Of a DNA stretch of 64,000 bases, positions 1 to 8,900 are shown piece by piece (the first letter of the stretch is position 1; each line of letters begins with the position of its first letter). The translations under genes and the position numbers were made by a program. The stretch comes from Clostridiales bacterium. GTDB taxonomy: Bacteria > Bacillota > Clostridia > Saccharofermentanales > Saccharofermentanaceae. The DNA is taken from assembly GCA_017428155.1 (NCBI GenBank), contig JAFRRJ010000025.1:1-64000 (forward strand). The letters are read 5' to 3'. A model generated the notes under the pieces. It saw nothing but the letters and a program-made list of their open reading frames with translations. It had not been told where the DNA came from and searched no databases.

Positions 1-167
1 ACTTCTACATCATTGTTTCCGCAGTACTTGCAATAGACATCTTTAGTTTCCTGTTTACTATTGAAGTCCAGCCATAGCTCTTTACCGTTATTTTCAAATC
101 TGAAATTTCTACAAACATACTGTTGGAAAACGAGCTGAATCTTTGTATTATTAGTATCTAGGAGCAT
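1..167 (-). CDS. Partial transposase-like protein (5' end only)
   Basis: Reading the minus strand from an ATG at 167 gives an open frame of 55 codons that runs off the left edge. A purine-rich AAAGGA lies upstream of the start. The peptide has basic and aromatic residues followed by V-Y-C-K-Y-C-G-N, a CxxC half of a zinc ribbon. This resembles the N-terminal zinc finger of ISL3-type transposases (zf-ISL3), where a short leader of about 45 residues precedes such a motif. That assignment rests on family resemblance only. An 11-bp inverted repeat (160-170 and 213-223) flanks the start. Only the first part is present, so neither intactness nor function can be judged. It could also be another zinc-ribbon protein. 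Confidence 0.45.
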   Translation of the reverse strand, partial: MLLDTNNTKIQLVFQQYVCRNFRFENNGKELWLDFNSKQETKDVYCKYCGNNDVE

Positions 168-223
168 AAGTCTAATCCTTTGGTTTTGTTTTAGCAGATT
201 AAACTTTAAGGATCTTATGCTCC
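160..223. repeat. 11-bp perfect inverted repeat with 42-bp loop
   Basis: AGGAGCATAAG at 160-170 is exactly complemented by CTTATGCTCCT at 213-223, followed on the plus strand by TTTTT. On the minus strand the right arm contains an AGGAG. The left arm overlaps the start of the partial transposase-like gene. It could be a transposon end, a leader stem-loop or a terminator for plus-strand transcription. Confidence 0.6.
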
Positions 224-269
224 TTTTTCAATTACTTATTCCCACGATTTCCGTGAAGAACCTTTTTTC

Positions 270-354
270 GTCACAAGATTTGTCAAAACAAGCGATTTTG
301 ACTATTTTTGTGACGATTTGGGGCTTTTTCAGTCACAAGATTTGTCAAAACAAG
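270..354. repeat. 23-bp direct repeat, two copies 62 bp apart
   Basis: The same 23 bases (beginning GTCACAAGATTTGTC) occur at 270-292 and 332-354 in an AT-rich non-coding stretch between the left-edge transposase-like gene and the lipoprotein gene. Nothing else was recognised between about 224 and 450. The open frames here are low-complexity and look non-genic. Confidence 0.7.
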
Positions 355-452
355 TGGTTTTTTCAACTTTTCTTCCAACATTTTGGCAAAAAAAGCTGGA
401 AGAAAGTTGAGCGGTTTCCATATAACAGGGAATCCGCTCCTCTCCCAGGATC

Positions 453-484
453 AAAAAGGCTGTCCCACATACATGAGACAGCCC
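453..484 (-). terminator. Rho-independent terminator of the LppM-like lipoprotein gene
   Basis: Read on the minus strand, GGCTGTCTCA pairs with TGGGACAGCC across a short loop and is followed by TTTTT, just after the stop of the 511-1413 gene. The same stem core recurs elsewhere in the window (20892-20919, 20972-21001). Confidence 0.8.
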
Positions 485-510
485 GTAAGATTCATATACT
501 TTATTCAAAC

Positions 511-1413
511 TTATGCGTTCGGATCAGCAGGTGCAGCGGGGGTATATGGTGCTGCGGGCGCGGCTGGAGCAGCAGGAGCCACAGGTGCGGCAGGTGTCGG
601 AGCAACCGGCGCAACAGGAGCAGGAGCTGCCGGAACTGCCGGAGGAATAGGTGCTGCGAATGCGTCTGCAACTGAAGGTCCGTCAAAAGTAACTGCAGGC
701 GCTTCGGGTACGGGAGCTTCGGCAAGAGCTGCTTTGCGCTTCTTCTTTTTGGTAAGGATTATGATAAGAACGGCTGCGCCCGCGCCGAGTACGAGAAGGA
801 CAGCGGCAGGGATGCCGATGATAAGAGCGTAGTTGATCAGCGTGAATTCGATCTCGATCGTGTCTTCTTCCATAAGATCCCATGTATATGTCTTGCCGTC
901 TCTGGAGACGTCTGTCGCGTTATTGTCTTTTGCTTCGACAGGGAGCTGAATGACCACTTCCATGAATCCGTCATAATCATCGAGATCACCGGCTGACATG
1001 CCCGATGCTTCGAGTGTTGCATTTGTATCCCACTCGATGGTGTAGGTCATGCCCTTCTTCTCGATCGTGAACTCTTTGAATCCAAGATCGTCCAAAGCAT
1101 CCACGGCTAAAACATCCGGAAGATCAGTAAGCTTTACATTCTTTATGCTGAATGTATAGCCCTTATATTCGTCATCTTTATACTTCTCGCAAGTCCAGCC
1201 CTCATCTCCGAGATCTTTTGCGATCTCCTTCATCTCCTTTTTGAGATCATCATCGTAGAGTTCCTCGTGGTATGCATAGACAAGAGAGAGGTCGGTCCTT
1301 CCGCTGCGCTTTACGGTCATGGTCGTACGGTATCTGACGCAGCCTGTAAGGCAGAACATTGCCATCAGAACTGTGATCAATACAGATAGTGTTTTGGTAA
1401 GTGTTCTTCTCAT
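511..1413 (-). CDS. LppM-like lipoprotein with C-terminal membrane anchor and Pro/Ala-rich tail
   Basis: 300 aa. The start has a good AAGGAG site. Residues 1-25 form a lipoprotein signal ending in L-T-G-C (Cys25). Residues 26-190 form a charged extracytoplasmic domain resembling the LppM/DUF3153 type (an early V-x-R-x-G-x-x-D-x-x-x-x-Y pattern). A single transmembrane helix at about 195-220 is followed by a K/R stop-transfer cluster. Residues 229-300 are almost entirely Ala/Pro/Val, a low-complexity tail expected on the cytoplasmic side. It lies downstream of the zinc-ribbon membrane protein gene on the same strand with a gap of about 110 bp, so co-transcription is possible. Two membrane tethers on one protein are unusual. 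Function is unknown. Confidence 0.85.
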   Translation of the reverse strand: MRRTLTKTLSVLITVLMAMFCLTGCVRYRTTMTVKRSGRTDLSLVYAYHEELYDDDLKKEMKEIAKDLGDEGWTCEKYKDDEYKGYTFSIKNVKLTDLPDVLAVDALDDLGFKEFTIEKKGMTYTIEWDTNATLEASGMSAGDLDDYDGFMEVVIQLPVEAKDNNATDVSRDGKTYTWDLMEEDTIEIEFTLINYALIIGIPAAVLLVLGAGAAVLIIILTKKKKRKAALAEAPVPEAPAVTFDGPSVADAFAAPIPPAVPAAPAPVAPVAPTPAAPVAPAAPAAPAAPYTPAAPADPNA

Positions 1414-1521
1414 AGTGAACTCCTTCTGCGTAAATTGGAATGCTTCACATTACTATCTTAACAAATCAGCGGACTGCTCAGTTAAATGTATATATTCTTA
1501 TGTGCTCGAAAAATAACCTTG

Positions 1522-2196
1522 TCAGTTAAGCCTTGCTCCGCATGAATTGCAGAAATTACTGCCCGGAGTAACGGGGGTTCCGCAGTTGTAACAGTAATTA
1601 ACTTCTGTGGAAGGCTCCGGCTGTGCCTGTACTGTCTGGGGCGGAGCATATCGTGCCTCAGCTGCCTTCGCCCGTGCTTCGGGGGAAGGAACAAAAGCCT
1701 GTATGGGAGCACCTGTTACAGGATCCAGATAATCCTGGAGAGGAAGGCCTGTTACAGGGTCGACTTTTGTCTCTACCGGTTCTCCGGTAGCAGGATCGAT
1801 AACGACAGGAGCGCCTGTGGTAGGATCTATCGGGAACTGCTGCGGCTGACCGTATTGCGGGTATGAATTGTAAGTACCCGGTGGGTTGTATGCAGGTGCC
1901 CCGTTAAGTGTAGTGTTCATGGTGCTTTTGGGAATAGGTGCAACATAATCCCCTTGAGGGACGAACTTGGCGCAAAGCCATGAGATAAGACCACCGACTG
2001 CCGCAAAAGCAACACCTATGAGCATTGCCAGGAAAGACTCATAGCCTCTGACAATTCCGAAGATGAAACCTGCCAGTTCAAAATGAAACCACAAAATAAA
2101 GGTGAGAGCTATAAACCCTCCGGGTTTTCTGCCTTTTGCAAGAGCGTTTTCCCGGTTCTTTTTAACAAGATAGAATAAAGCTAAAAATTCTAACAT
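1522..2196 (-). CDS. Membrane protein with DPxTGxP repeats and C-terminal zinc ribbon
   Basis: 224 aa. The start at 2196 (M-L-E-F-L) is preferred over an upstream in-frame ATG at 2226 because AGGAG lies 8 nt before it. There are two hydrophobic helices in the first 90 residues. Next is a Pro/Tyr/Gln-rich linker with four tandem copies of a D-P-x-T-G-x-P unit. The C-terminal zinc ribbon has CxxC (Y-C-Y-N-C-G) and a second CxxC (F-C-N-S-C-G) 12 residues later. This architecture is common in uncharacterised Firmicutes membrane proteins whose ribbon is cytoplasmic. It is divergent from the LRR cluster and precedes the LppM-like gene. No enzymatic motif was recognised. Confidence 0.85.
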   Translation of the reverse strand: MLEFLALFYLVKKNRENALAKGRKPGGFIALTFILWFHFELAGFIFGIVRGYESFLAMLIGVAFAAVGGLISWLCAKFVPQGDYVAPIPKSTMNTTLNGAPAYNPPGTYNSYPQYGQPQQFPIDPTTGAPVVIDPATGEPVETKVDPVTGLPLQDYLDPVTGAPIQAFVPSPEARAKAAEARYAPPQTVQAQPEPSTEVNYCYNCGTPVTPGSNFCNSCGARLN

Positions 2197-2405
2197 TTCC
2201 CTTCTCCTTTTTATCCCGCGATGCACATTTTCGCGCTAATGACAAAAGTATGTGGTTTATGACATCACAAGTCAATAGTGTTGCAATTTCAAGACGTCAA
2301 GAGCAAATACTTTACACCGCTTACAAGTTGTTTTCCTTTTGAAGACAGATATTTACATTATCCTTACCGCTTGGTGACTTGTGGGTAATCAATAAAAAAC
2401 CTGTT

Positions 2406-2411
2406 TATAAT
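2406..2411 (+). promoter_or_regulatory. Candidate -10 box of the first LRR gene
   Basis: TATAAT preceded by TGTT lies 73 nt before the chosen start at 2484. No good -35 box was found at normal spacing (TTGTGG at 2379 is 21 bp away). Its position inside the longer open frame from 2379 argues against that upstream start. Confidence 0.45.
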
Positions 2412-2483
2412 CACGGCAAATGGCTGGGAATGGCTCTCAGCTACACGTGTTTTGCTAAAAATGCGAAGAGCGAGGAACAACAT

Positions 2484-5400
2484 ATGAACAGAAAATTTGT
2501 CTTAAGCGCACTGCTGTCCCTGACCGTCGTTTTCGCTGCTACAGCGATTATCGGAGGTATCAAAGTAAAAGCCGAAGGCGATGTTATTGATTCGGGAACC
2601 TGCGGAGAAGAAGTAACCTGGACACTGGACAGTGATTACCAACTTATCATCAGCGGCTCCGGAGTTATGGCCGATTACGAATGGTACGATGATACTCCCT
2701 GGGCAGATTACAGAACGCAAATTACAGGGATCGAGATCGGAGACGGCATCACCAGAATAGGCAATTATGCCTTCTCAGGCTGCACTTCCGTTACTGACGT
2801 TACTATTCCTTCAAGCATCACCTATATCGGTGAGGATGCATTCTATGAAAGCACCGGAATAGAGGATGTTTATCTCAGAGTAACAGATCCTTCCAACTTC
2901 ACATGGAATGAATCGGGAAGAGATGATTTTAAACCAAATAATGATACAACTCTCCACTATTACAGGGGACTCAATTTTGGTGATAAATTGAGCAAAGTCC
3001 GTGCAACATATGTTGATGACCTCTATTTTGAAGAGAATATGTACAATGGCATAATCTGGAAAATCACTTTGTCCGGAGAAATGGAGATAGAGTTCATTGG
3101 TGATATGGAGGATTTCACTCCAGGCGGTGCACCGTGGGCAGATTATGCAGACAGGATCACTTCGATCACGATCTACGACGGCCCGACTTATCTTGGTGCA
3201 TATTCATTTGAAGGCTTTTCTTTGATAACTGAGATCTCTCTTCCGTCCTCCCTGTTAAAAATAGGCGAAGGTGCTTTTAAGGATTGCTCAAATCTTGAAT
3301 ATGTCTATTTTTCTACTAATGTAAAAGAGATCGGAGACAGTGCTTTTGAAGGATGCACAGCACTCGGATCGGGCGACTATGCGAACGGCACTGTGGTCTT
3401 CCCTGAGACTCTTCAGAAGATCGGCAGCAATGCATTTAAGGGTTGCTCAAATCTCACATCATTAGCATTCCCGGCTAATCTGAATTATATCGGTGAAGAT
3501 GCATTCTATCTTTGCACAGGCATTACGACCATCGACTGCACGGTCAAACCCGGCAATCTCACATGGCTGGATTCCAACAGCAATGACTTTATGGATTCAA
3601 AAGGAACCATCTGTTATGTCGGCAGCATCATTGTTGACGACTTTGAAACCAAGTTCAGCGATGTCAACGTTACATTTGAAGGCAAATTCATAGCCGGAGA
3701 CGAAATACCGGGTACAGGTGTCAGTTGGATCCTTGACGGTGACGGAACCTTGTACATCAACGGAAACGGTGATATGCCTAACTACTACGAGCCAACACAG
3801 GTTCCCTGGTACAATTACAAAGACAATATATACAGCATCGTTATCGAAGACGGCATTACCTCTGTAGGCTGGAACGCTTTCAACAGCCATAATAAGGTAT
3901 CGTCAGTTGAGATTCCCGATACAATTACGAACATCGGTCAGCGTTCTTTCCTTGGATGCGGACATATCACATCAATTGATATTCCTGGAAGAGTTACACA
4001 GATTGGCGAGCGTGCTTTCTTCAGCTGCGGAGGACTCAAATCCGTAACAATGGGAAACGATGTAGATAATATCGGAACTGGTGCATTCTCCGGATGCGAG
4101 AGTCTCCAAAGCATCAATCTCTCGAACAACTTGTTTGAAATTTCTGACAGCACATTCTATGAGTGCAAAAGTCTCACATCTATCAATATTCCGAGAAGTG
4201 TTGTTTTTATCGGTCCCAATGCATTTGAACGATCCGGTCTGGTATCCGTATCTATACCTGAAGGAGTTGAGATCATTGACAGATTCGCTTTCCAGAACTG
4301 TTCAGGTCTTGCTTCTGTAACCATCTCATCGACAGTCCGGAATATCGGCTTTGATGCATTCTACGGATGTGATTCCTTAACTGATGTATATTGCTATGCT
4401 TCACCTGATTCTGAAGAATTTAATTGGACAGAAGGCAGCTGCGACGATTTTATCAATGACGGCTCTGACAAGACCAAGTGTCACGTATCCAGTGATGATG
4501 TTGACGCTTTCATAGCAATGTTCTCGACAGGCAATGAGGACACAGACGTCAACGTTGAATTTGTCGGCGATCTTGCTGAGGACATCGGCGAAAAGCTTAA
4601 GGGCTACTCATTAAGTCTTGAAGGCGACATCGGTGTCAACTTCTTCATGAAGCTTGACGAGGATCTCGCTTCAAGCAGCAGTGCCAAGATGGTGTTTACG
4701 ATCTCCAGCATCGACGGCTCCGAATCAAGAACGCAGGAAGTCTACGTTAATCCCCAGTCAAATTCCAAGCTTGCTTATGCAAAGACAGAGGGAGACAATT
4801 ATATCTTCAAGTGCAGAGTCTACGCCAAGGAAATGACATCCTTGATCTCTGCCCAAATAGTTGACGGTGACAGAAAGGGCAACGTCTATACCTACACTGT
4901 CCAGTCTTATGCAAAATATATTCTGAATCACTCCTCTGAATTCGAAGACGAGCAGGAAATAGTTAAGACAATGCTTCACTATGGAACATATACCCAGATG
5001 TACTTTGCCGATTACAACAGTTCTAACTATGCAGACTCAGTAATCGATTACTATGAAGAAGTTCCGATCATCACAGATTATTCAATGCTCAGAGCATATT
5101 CAGGCGACGGTTCTATAGCAGCCGGTGTAAGCTTAAGATTAACATCGGCAAACCTCGTTCTCGATTCTGAGACCATCATGAATCTTAAATTCGCAGGCGC
5201 ATCTGATTATTCAGGTCTTATCTTCAAGCTTAACGATCAGACCAAGCTCTCCTGCAAGATATCAGGTGATACGGCAACAGTAACAGTCCGCAACATCCCT
5301 GCACATAAAATCAATGACGACTATGTCATCTATGTCTACGACGGCAAGACTCTTTTGGGTACCGTTACCTACAGCCCTATGTTCTACTGCTACAACGCTA

Positions 5401-5501
5401 TCGTAAGACCTGAGTCAGAGGACAGAACTCCGATATTAAAGCAGAACGTCAGCGCTTATATCTACTTCTATGAAGCTGCCGTCAATTACATCAACAAATA
5501 A
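2484..5501 (+). CDS. Secreted BspA-like leucine-rich-repeat protein 1
   Basis: 1005 aa from the ATG at 2484, which has a GAGG site and opens directly into a signal peptide ending in K-V-K-A. The frame is open from 2379, but that would bury the signal peptide. The body is built of BspA-type LRR units (PF13306-like, about 23 aa, x-I-P-x-x-x-x-x-I-G-x-x-A-F-x-G-C). They are arranged in three solenoid blocks, each opened by a cap of the form C-G-x-x-V-T-W or similar and a D-Y-x-x-x-x-P-W motif. Residues from about 702 to the end form the domain shared by all five paralogues (G-Y-S-L-S-L-E-G-D). There is no LPxTG, SLH or dockerin motif. LRRs of this type usually bind host or matrix ligands; the ligand here is unknown. 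A 36-aa peptide gene follows 17 nt after the stop. Confidence 0.93.
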   Translation: MNRKFVLSALLSLTVVFAATAIIGGIKVKAEGDVIDSGTCGEEVTWTLDSDYQLIISGSGVMADYEWYDDTPWADYRTQITGIEIGDGITRIGNYAFSGCTSVTDVTIPSSITYIGEDAFYESTGIEDVYLRVTDPSNFTWNESGRDDFKPNNDTTLHYYRGLNFGDKLSKVRATYVDDLYFEENMYNGIIWKITLSGEMEIEFIGDMEDFTPGGAPWADYADRITSITIYDGPTYLGAYSFEGFSLITEISLPSSLLKIGEGAFKDCSNLEYVYFSTNVKEIGDSAFEGCTALGSGDYANGTVVFPETLQKIGSNAFKGCSNLTSLAFPANLNYIGEDAFYLCTGITTIDCTVKPGNLTWLDSNSNDFMDSKGTICYVGSIIVDDFETKFSDVNVTFEGKFIAGDEIPGTGVSWILDGDGTLYINGNGDMPNYYEPTQVPWYNYKDNIYSIVIEDGITSVGWNAFNSHNKVSSVEIPDTITNIGQRSFLGCGHITSIDIPGRVTQIGERAFFSCGGLKSVTMGNDVDNIGTGAFSGCESLQSINLSNNLFEISDSTFYECKSLTSINIPRSVVFIGPNAFERSGLVSVSIPEGVEIIDRFAFQNCSGLASVTISSTVRNIGFDAFYGCDSLTDVYCYASPDSEEFNWTEGSCDDFINDGSDKTKCHVSSDDVDAFIAMFSTGNEDTDVNVEFVGDLAEDIGEKLKGYSLSLEGDIGVNFFMKLDEDLASSSSAKMVFTISSIDGSESRTQEVYVNPQSNSKLAYAKTEGDNYIFKCRVYAKEMTSLISAQIVDGDRKGNVYTYTVQSYAKYILNHSSEFEDEQEIVKTMLHYGTYTQMYFADYNSSNYADSVIDYYEEVPIITDYSMLRAYSGDGSIAAGVSLRLTSANLVLDSETIMNLKFAGASDYSGLIFKLNDQTKLSCKISGDTATVTVRNIPAHKINDDYVIYVYDGKTLLGTVTYSPMFYCYNAIVRPESEDRTPILKQNVSAYIYFYEAAVNYINK

Positions 5502-5518
5502 TGAGCGAGGTGATAATT

Positions 5519-5629
5519 ATGGAACAAAAAGAAAGATATGAATCAGTTGAAATGAACATCATCGCGTTCGATATTCAGGATGTGATCGCGACTAGTTCAA
5601 ACGACGGATGGCCGGAAGAAGGAATCTGA
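5519..5629 (+). CDS. LRR-associated micro-peptide 1 (36 aa)
   Basis: Short reading frame with a GAGG site, starting 17 nt after the stop of LRR protein 1 and followed by a strong terminator. It begins M-E-Q-K-E-R-Y-E-S-V-E-M and contains D-V-I-A-T-S at residues 21-26, then a variable tail. The pattern K-E-x-Y-x-[SA]-V-E and the D-V-I-x-T-S core are shared with the peptides at 9587 and 13514. It has no signal peptide, cysteine or membrane helix. No maturation enzyme lies nearby. Conservation in three paralogous positions is the main evidence that it is real; the function is unknown. Confidence 0.85.
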   Translation: MEQKERYESVEMNIIAFDIQDVIATSSNDGWPEEGI

Positions 5630-5653
5630 CCGGCTAACAGATCTGATCATCAT

Positions 5654-5682
5654 GACGGTGCCTCAACGGCACCGTCTTTTTT
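5654..5682 (+). terminator. Terminator after LRR1/peptide 1
   Basis: GACGGTGCC pairs with GGCACCGTC across a 5-nt loop and is followed by six T residues. It ends the LRR1-peptide transcript. Confidence 0.92.
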
Positions 5683-5781
5683 GCATCAGAGAAATGACGG
5701 GTTTTTTTGGAAGCAATGTTTCTCGAGCTTTCAGAAATATAAAAAATCAGGTCGGTGCACATGGACCTTAAGCCCCTAATA

Positions 5782-5842
5782 TTACAAATAGGATAAATAT
5801 TACAGTTTAGTAGTGTGATTCTCAAGAAGAAGTTATAATATC
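5782..5842 (+). promoter_or_regulatory. Conserved 61-bp upstream element of LRR2
   Basis: A 61-bp block with the same spacing occurs before LRR2, LRR3 and LRR4. It starts TTACAnAnAGGATAAnTATTA and ends AAGAAG-(T/A)-TATAATA. It contains one TATAAT-like box at its right end (5834 here) and, in LRR3/LRR4, a second in the middle. The start codon lies 68-75 nt beyond. No classical TTGACA is present at 17 bp from the right-hand box, so the exact promoter is unclear. Confidence 0.7.
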
Positions 5843-5907
5843 ATCATGGGGTTGAGGGTTCTTCAGCCCGCGAGGTTAGGGTATTTTTTCATAACGGGGA
5901 GTTAACC

Positions 5908-8900
5908 ATGAATAAGAGAAGACTATGGAGCGTCCTGCTCACATTTGCAATTGTTGTTGCAATGGTTTTCGCTGTCGGCGGAATCTCAAGCGCAGACACC
6001 GAACCTGCTACTGTCACACTTAAATCCGGCATCGGATCAGGAGATGACATCGTATTTTCGACTGACAATCCGGATTGCGTAACAAACAGAACGTCTGAAT
6101 GGTTAAGATTTATGTTCCTCAAGACCGATGACGGCTGGTCTTTCAAGCTTGATAGCGTTCTGCCTTCCACTTTCAGCAGCCCGGAACGTTATCCATTTGT
6201 CGGATGGGACGTTGCTGAAAATTACTCCGACACGGTCCTCAATCTTAAGCCCGGCGATAACATAGTTGTTACTGCCGTATGGCAACCTTCCGGAGAGTGC
6301 GGAGCAAACGGCAGTTTTTTATTGTGGCGCCTTGAATCGAACGGAATGCTCAGGATCGTAGGATATGGAAATATGGCGAATTATACGTCATGGGATCCGG
6401 CTCCCTGGTATGACTTCAGAGATCAGATAACACAAGTCGGACTTGCTGATACTGTTACTTCCATCGGTGACTATGCTTTTTGCGGATTTACCGGTCTTAC
6501 AGACTTCATCATTCCCTCAAACATAACTTACATCGGAGAAGATGCGTTCTATGACTGCACTAATATTTCAGATGTATATTGCTATGCTAATCCGGCGAAC
6601 CTGACTTGGAACGACGGAGGCTATGATGATTTCAAGCAGGTGTATTCCTATGATGATATGACCCGCTTGCACATACTGGACGGTTTCTATGAAACCGGAA
6701 ATATTGATGCAAATGTTGTAATTAATTATGACCTTTACAGAGCGGAAGGTTCATGCGGCGATAATGTCACATGGGGAATAGACGGAAACTACAAGCTCTA
6801 TATTCGGGGTAAAGGCGATATGACCGATTACGCTTCTGCAGGAAGTACCCCCTGGTGCAAATATGCCGGTCAGATAAAAGAATTAGAAATTGAGTACAGT
6901 GTTACTTCGATCGGTGATTATGCGTTCGCTGATCTCACAAATTTGGAAAAAGTGGATTACCGGAGAAGCAAGCAGGACTTTACTATCGGTGCATATGCCT
7001 TTAAGGGCTGTTCTTCACTTAAGACGTTCAACAATAACAGCACTGATCCGACAGCTATACTTTACGCAACTTCCATAGGTGATGGCGCATTTGAAGGCTG
7101 CAGTTCGCTGCCGGAGATCCATTTGGCCGCCAAAACCACTTATATCGGCGCTGATGCATTTAAAAACTGCACCGGTTTTACTGAATTCTCGATTCCCGCA
7201 AATGTAACCTATATCGGCGAAGATGCATTTAAGGGATGCACGAACATTTCTCTCGTTAACTGCTATGCGAACCCCGACACGCTTGAGACCTGGGCAGATG
7301 AAGACTGTGATGACTTCATGCCCTCCGGCGCTACAAAGTGCTACGTTGCGTCAAAATACTACTATGATTTCTGCGATATTTTCTCTCATGTAAATATCAG
7401 TTTTGCTTCACACACGATCGATAACGGCGGATTCTGCGGAAACAATGCAACATATTTTATTGACGGTGACGGTACGCTCTATGTAAACGGCACCGGCCCC
7501 ATGGCTGACTATAATTCAAACAATGATACACCCTGGGACCAGTATAGAAAAATGGTCACCAAGATCGTAATTGCTGAAGGCATTACCACGATCGGCGAAA
7601 ATGCATTCTGCGAATTCAACAATCTCTTAACGGTTGAGATCCCCTCAACTGTAACCAGTATTGGAGACTGGGGATTCGGAAATGCTTTCGCTATGGAACC
7701 GCTTACCATTCCTTCCACAGTCAAATCAATCGGAGATCATGCTTTCAACTGCGTTAACTTTGATTCCATTATTATCTCGGAAGGTGTTGAGCGCATCGGA
7801 AAATATGCATTTGCCGAGACTTTCCTCAAATCGGTAACCGTACCTGCCTCCGTAACATATCTTGGAGAAGGTGCTTTCGAGGAATCCCAACTCGAATCCG
7901 TAACCATCCTCGCTAATATTTCGAAAATCGAGGAGGCGGCTTTTTATTGCTGCAGCAAGCTTTCGTCTGTCACTCTTCCCGAAAGTGTCAAAACAATCGG
8001 CACCGGTGCTTTCTATAATTCCGGTCTTACCACTGTTGATTTTCTTGACGGCGTGGAAACAATAGATATATTTGCATTCTCGTGTTGCGAGAATCTGTCA
8101 TCGGTCATAATTCCCGATACAGTAACCACTATAGATGATTCCGCTTTTTACGGGAACAAAAACCTTGTTTCAGTAACGCTTCCTTCCAGTTTGACCTTTT
8201 TAGGCGAAAGCGCTTTTCAGGATTCAGGTCTTAAATCGATCACCATCCCCGGCAATATCAAAACGATCAGCAAGTCTGCTTTTGCCGAAAGCAAAGATCT
8301 CATGAACGTCACTATACTTAACGGTGTTGAGAAGATTGATGACTATGCATTCTCCGGCTGCAAAAATCTTGTTACGGTAACGATTCCTGCCAGTGTTAAA
8401 TATATCGGAGACGATGCGTTCTGGAACTGTACCAGAGTAACCGACGTATACTGCTACGCAGTCCCTGATGATGATTTTGATTGGCCTGAGGGAAGATTCG
8501 ATGATTTCAGCAGAAACTCTTCAGCCAGAACAAAGTGCCATGTATGCAGTGAGTATCTGGATACATATCTTGACAGATTCTACTATAAGGTCAACGTAGA
8601 CTTCACGGGCGATCTCGTTCCGAGTATCGGAGAGACTCTCAAAGGTTATTCTCTGAGTCTTGAAGGCGACATCGCAGTTAACTTCTATATGGACCTTGAT
8701 GAAACCCTTGCTGCAAGCGATACCGCAAAGGTCGTATTCACCATCTCAAGTCTCGACGGCAGCAAGACAAAAACACAAACAGTCTATGTCAACCCTCAGT
8801 CCGACGCCAACAGGAACTCAGCATATATCGAAGACGGATATTATGTCTTCAAATGCAGAGTCGCAGCAAAGGAAATGACATCGATCATAACTGCCCAGAT

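Noticed and set aside
383-832. Ala/Gly-rich open frame on the plus strand
   Set aside because: It is the antisense of the Pro/Ala-rich tail of the lipoprotein gene on the minus strand and lacks a ribosome site.
2379-2483. Longer N-terminus for LRR1
   Set aside because: It would place a promoter-like TATAAT inside the coding region and put 35 residues ahead of a clean signal peptide; the ATG at 2484 has its own ribosome site.
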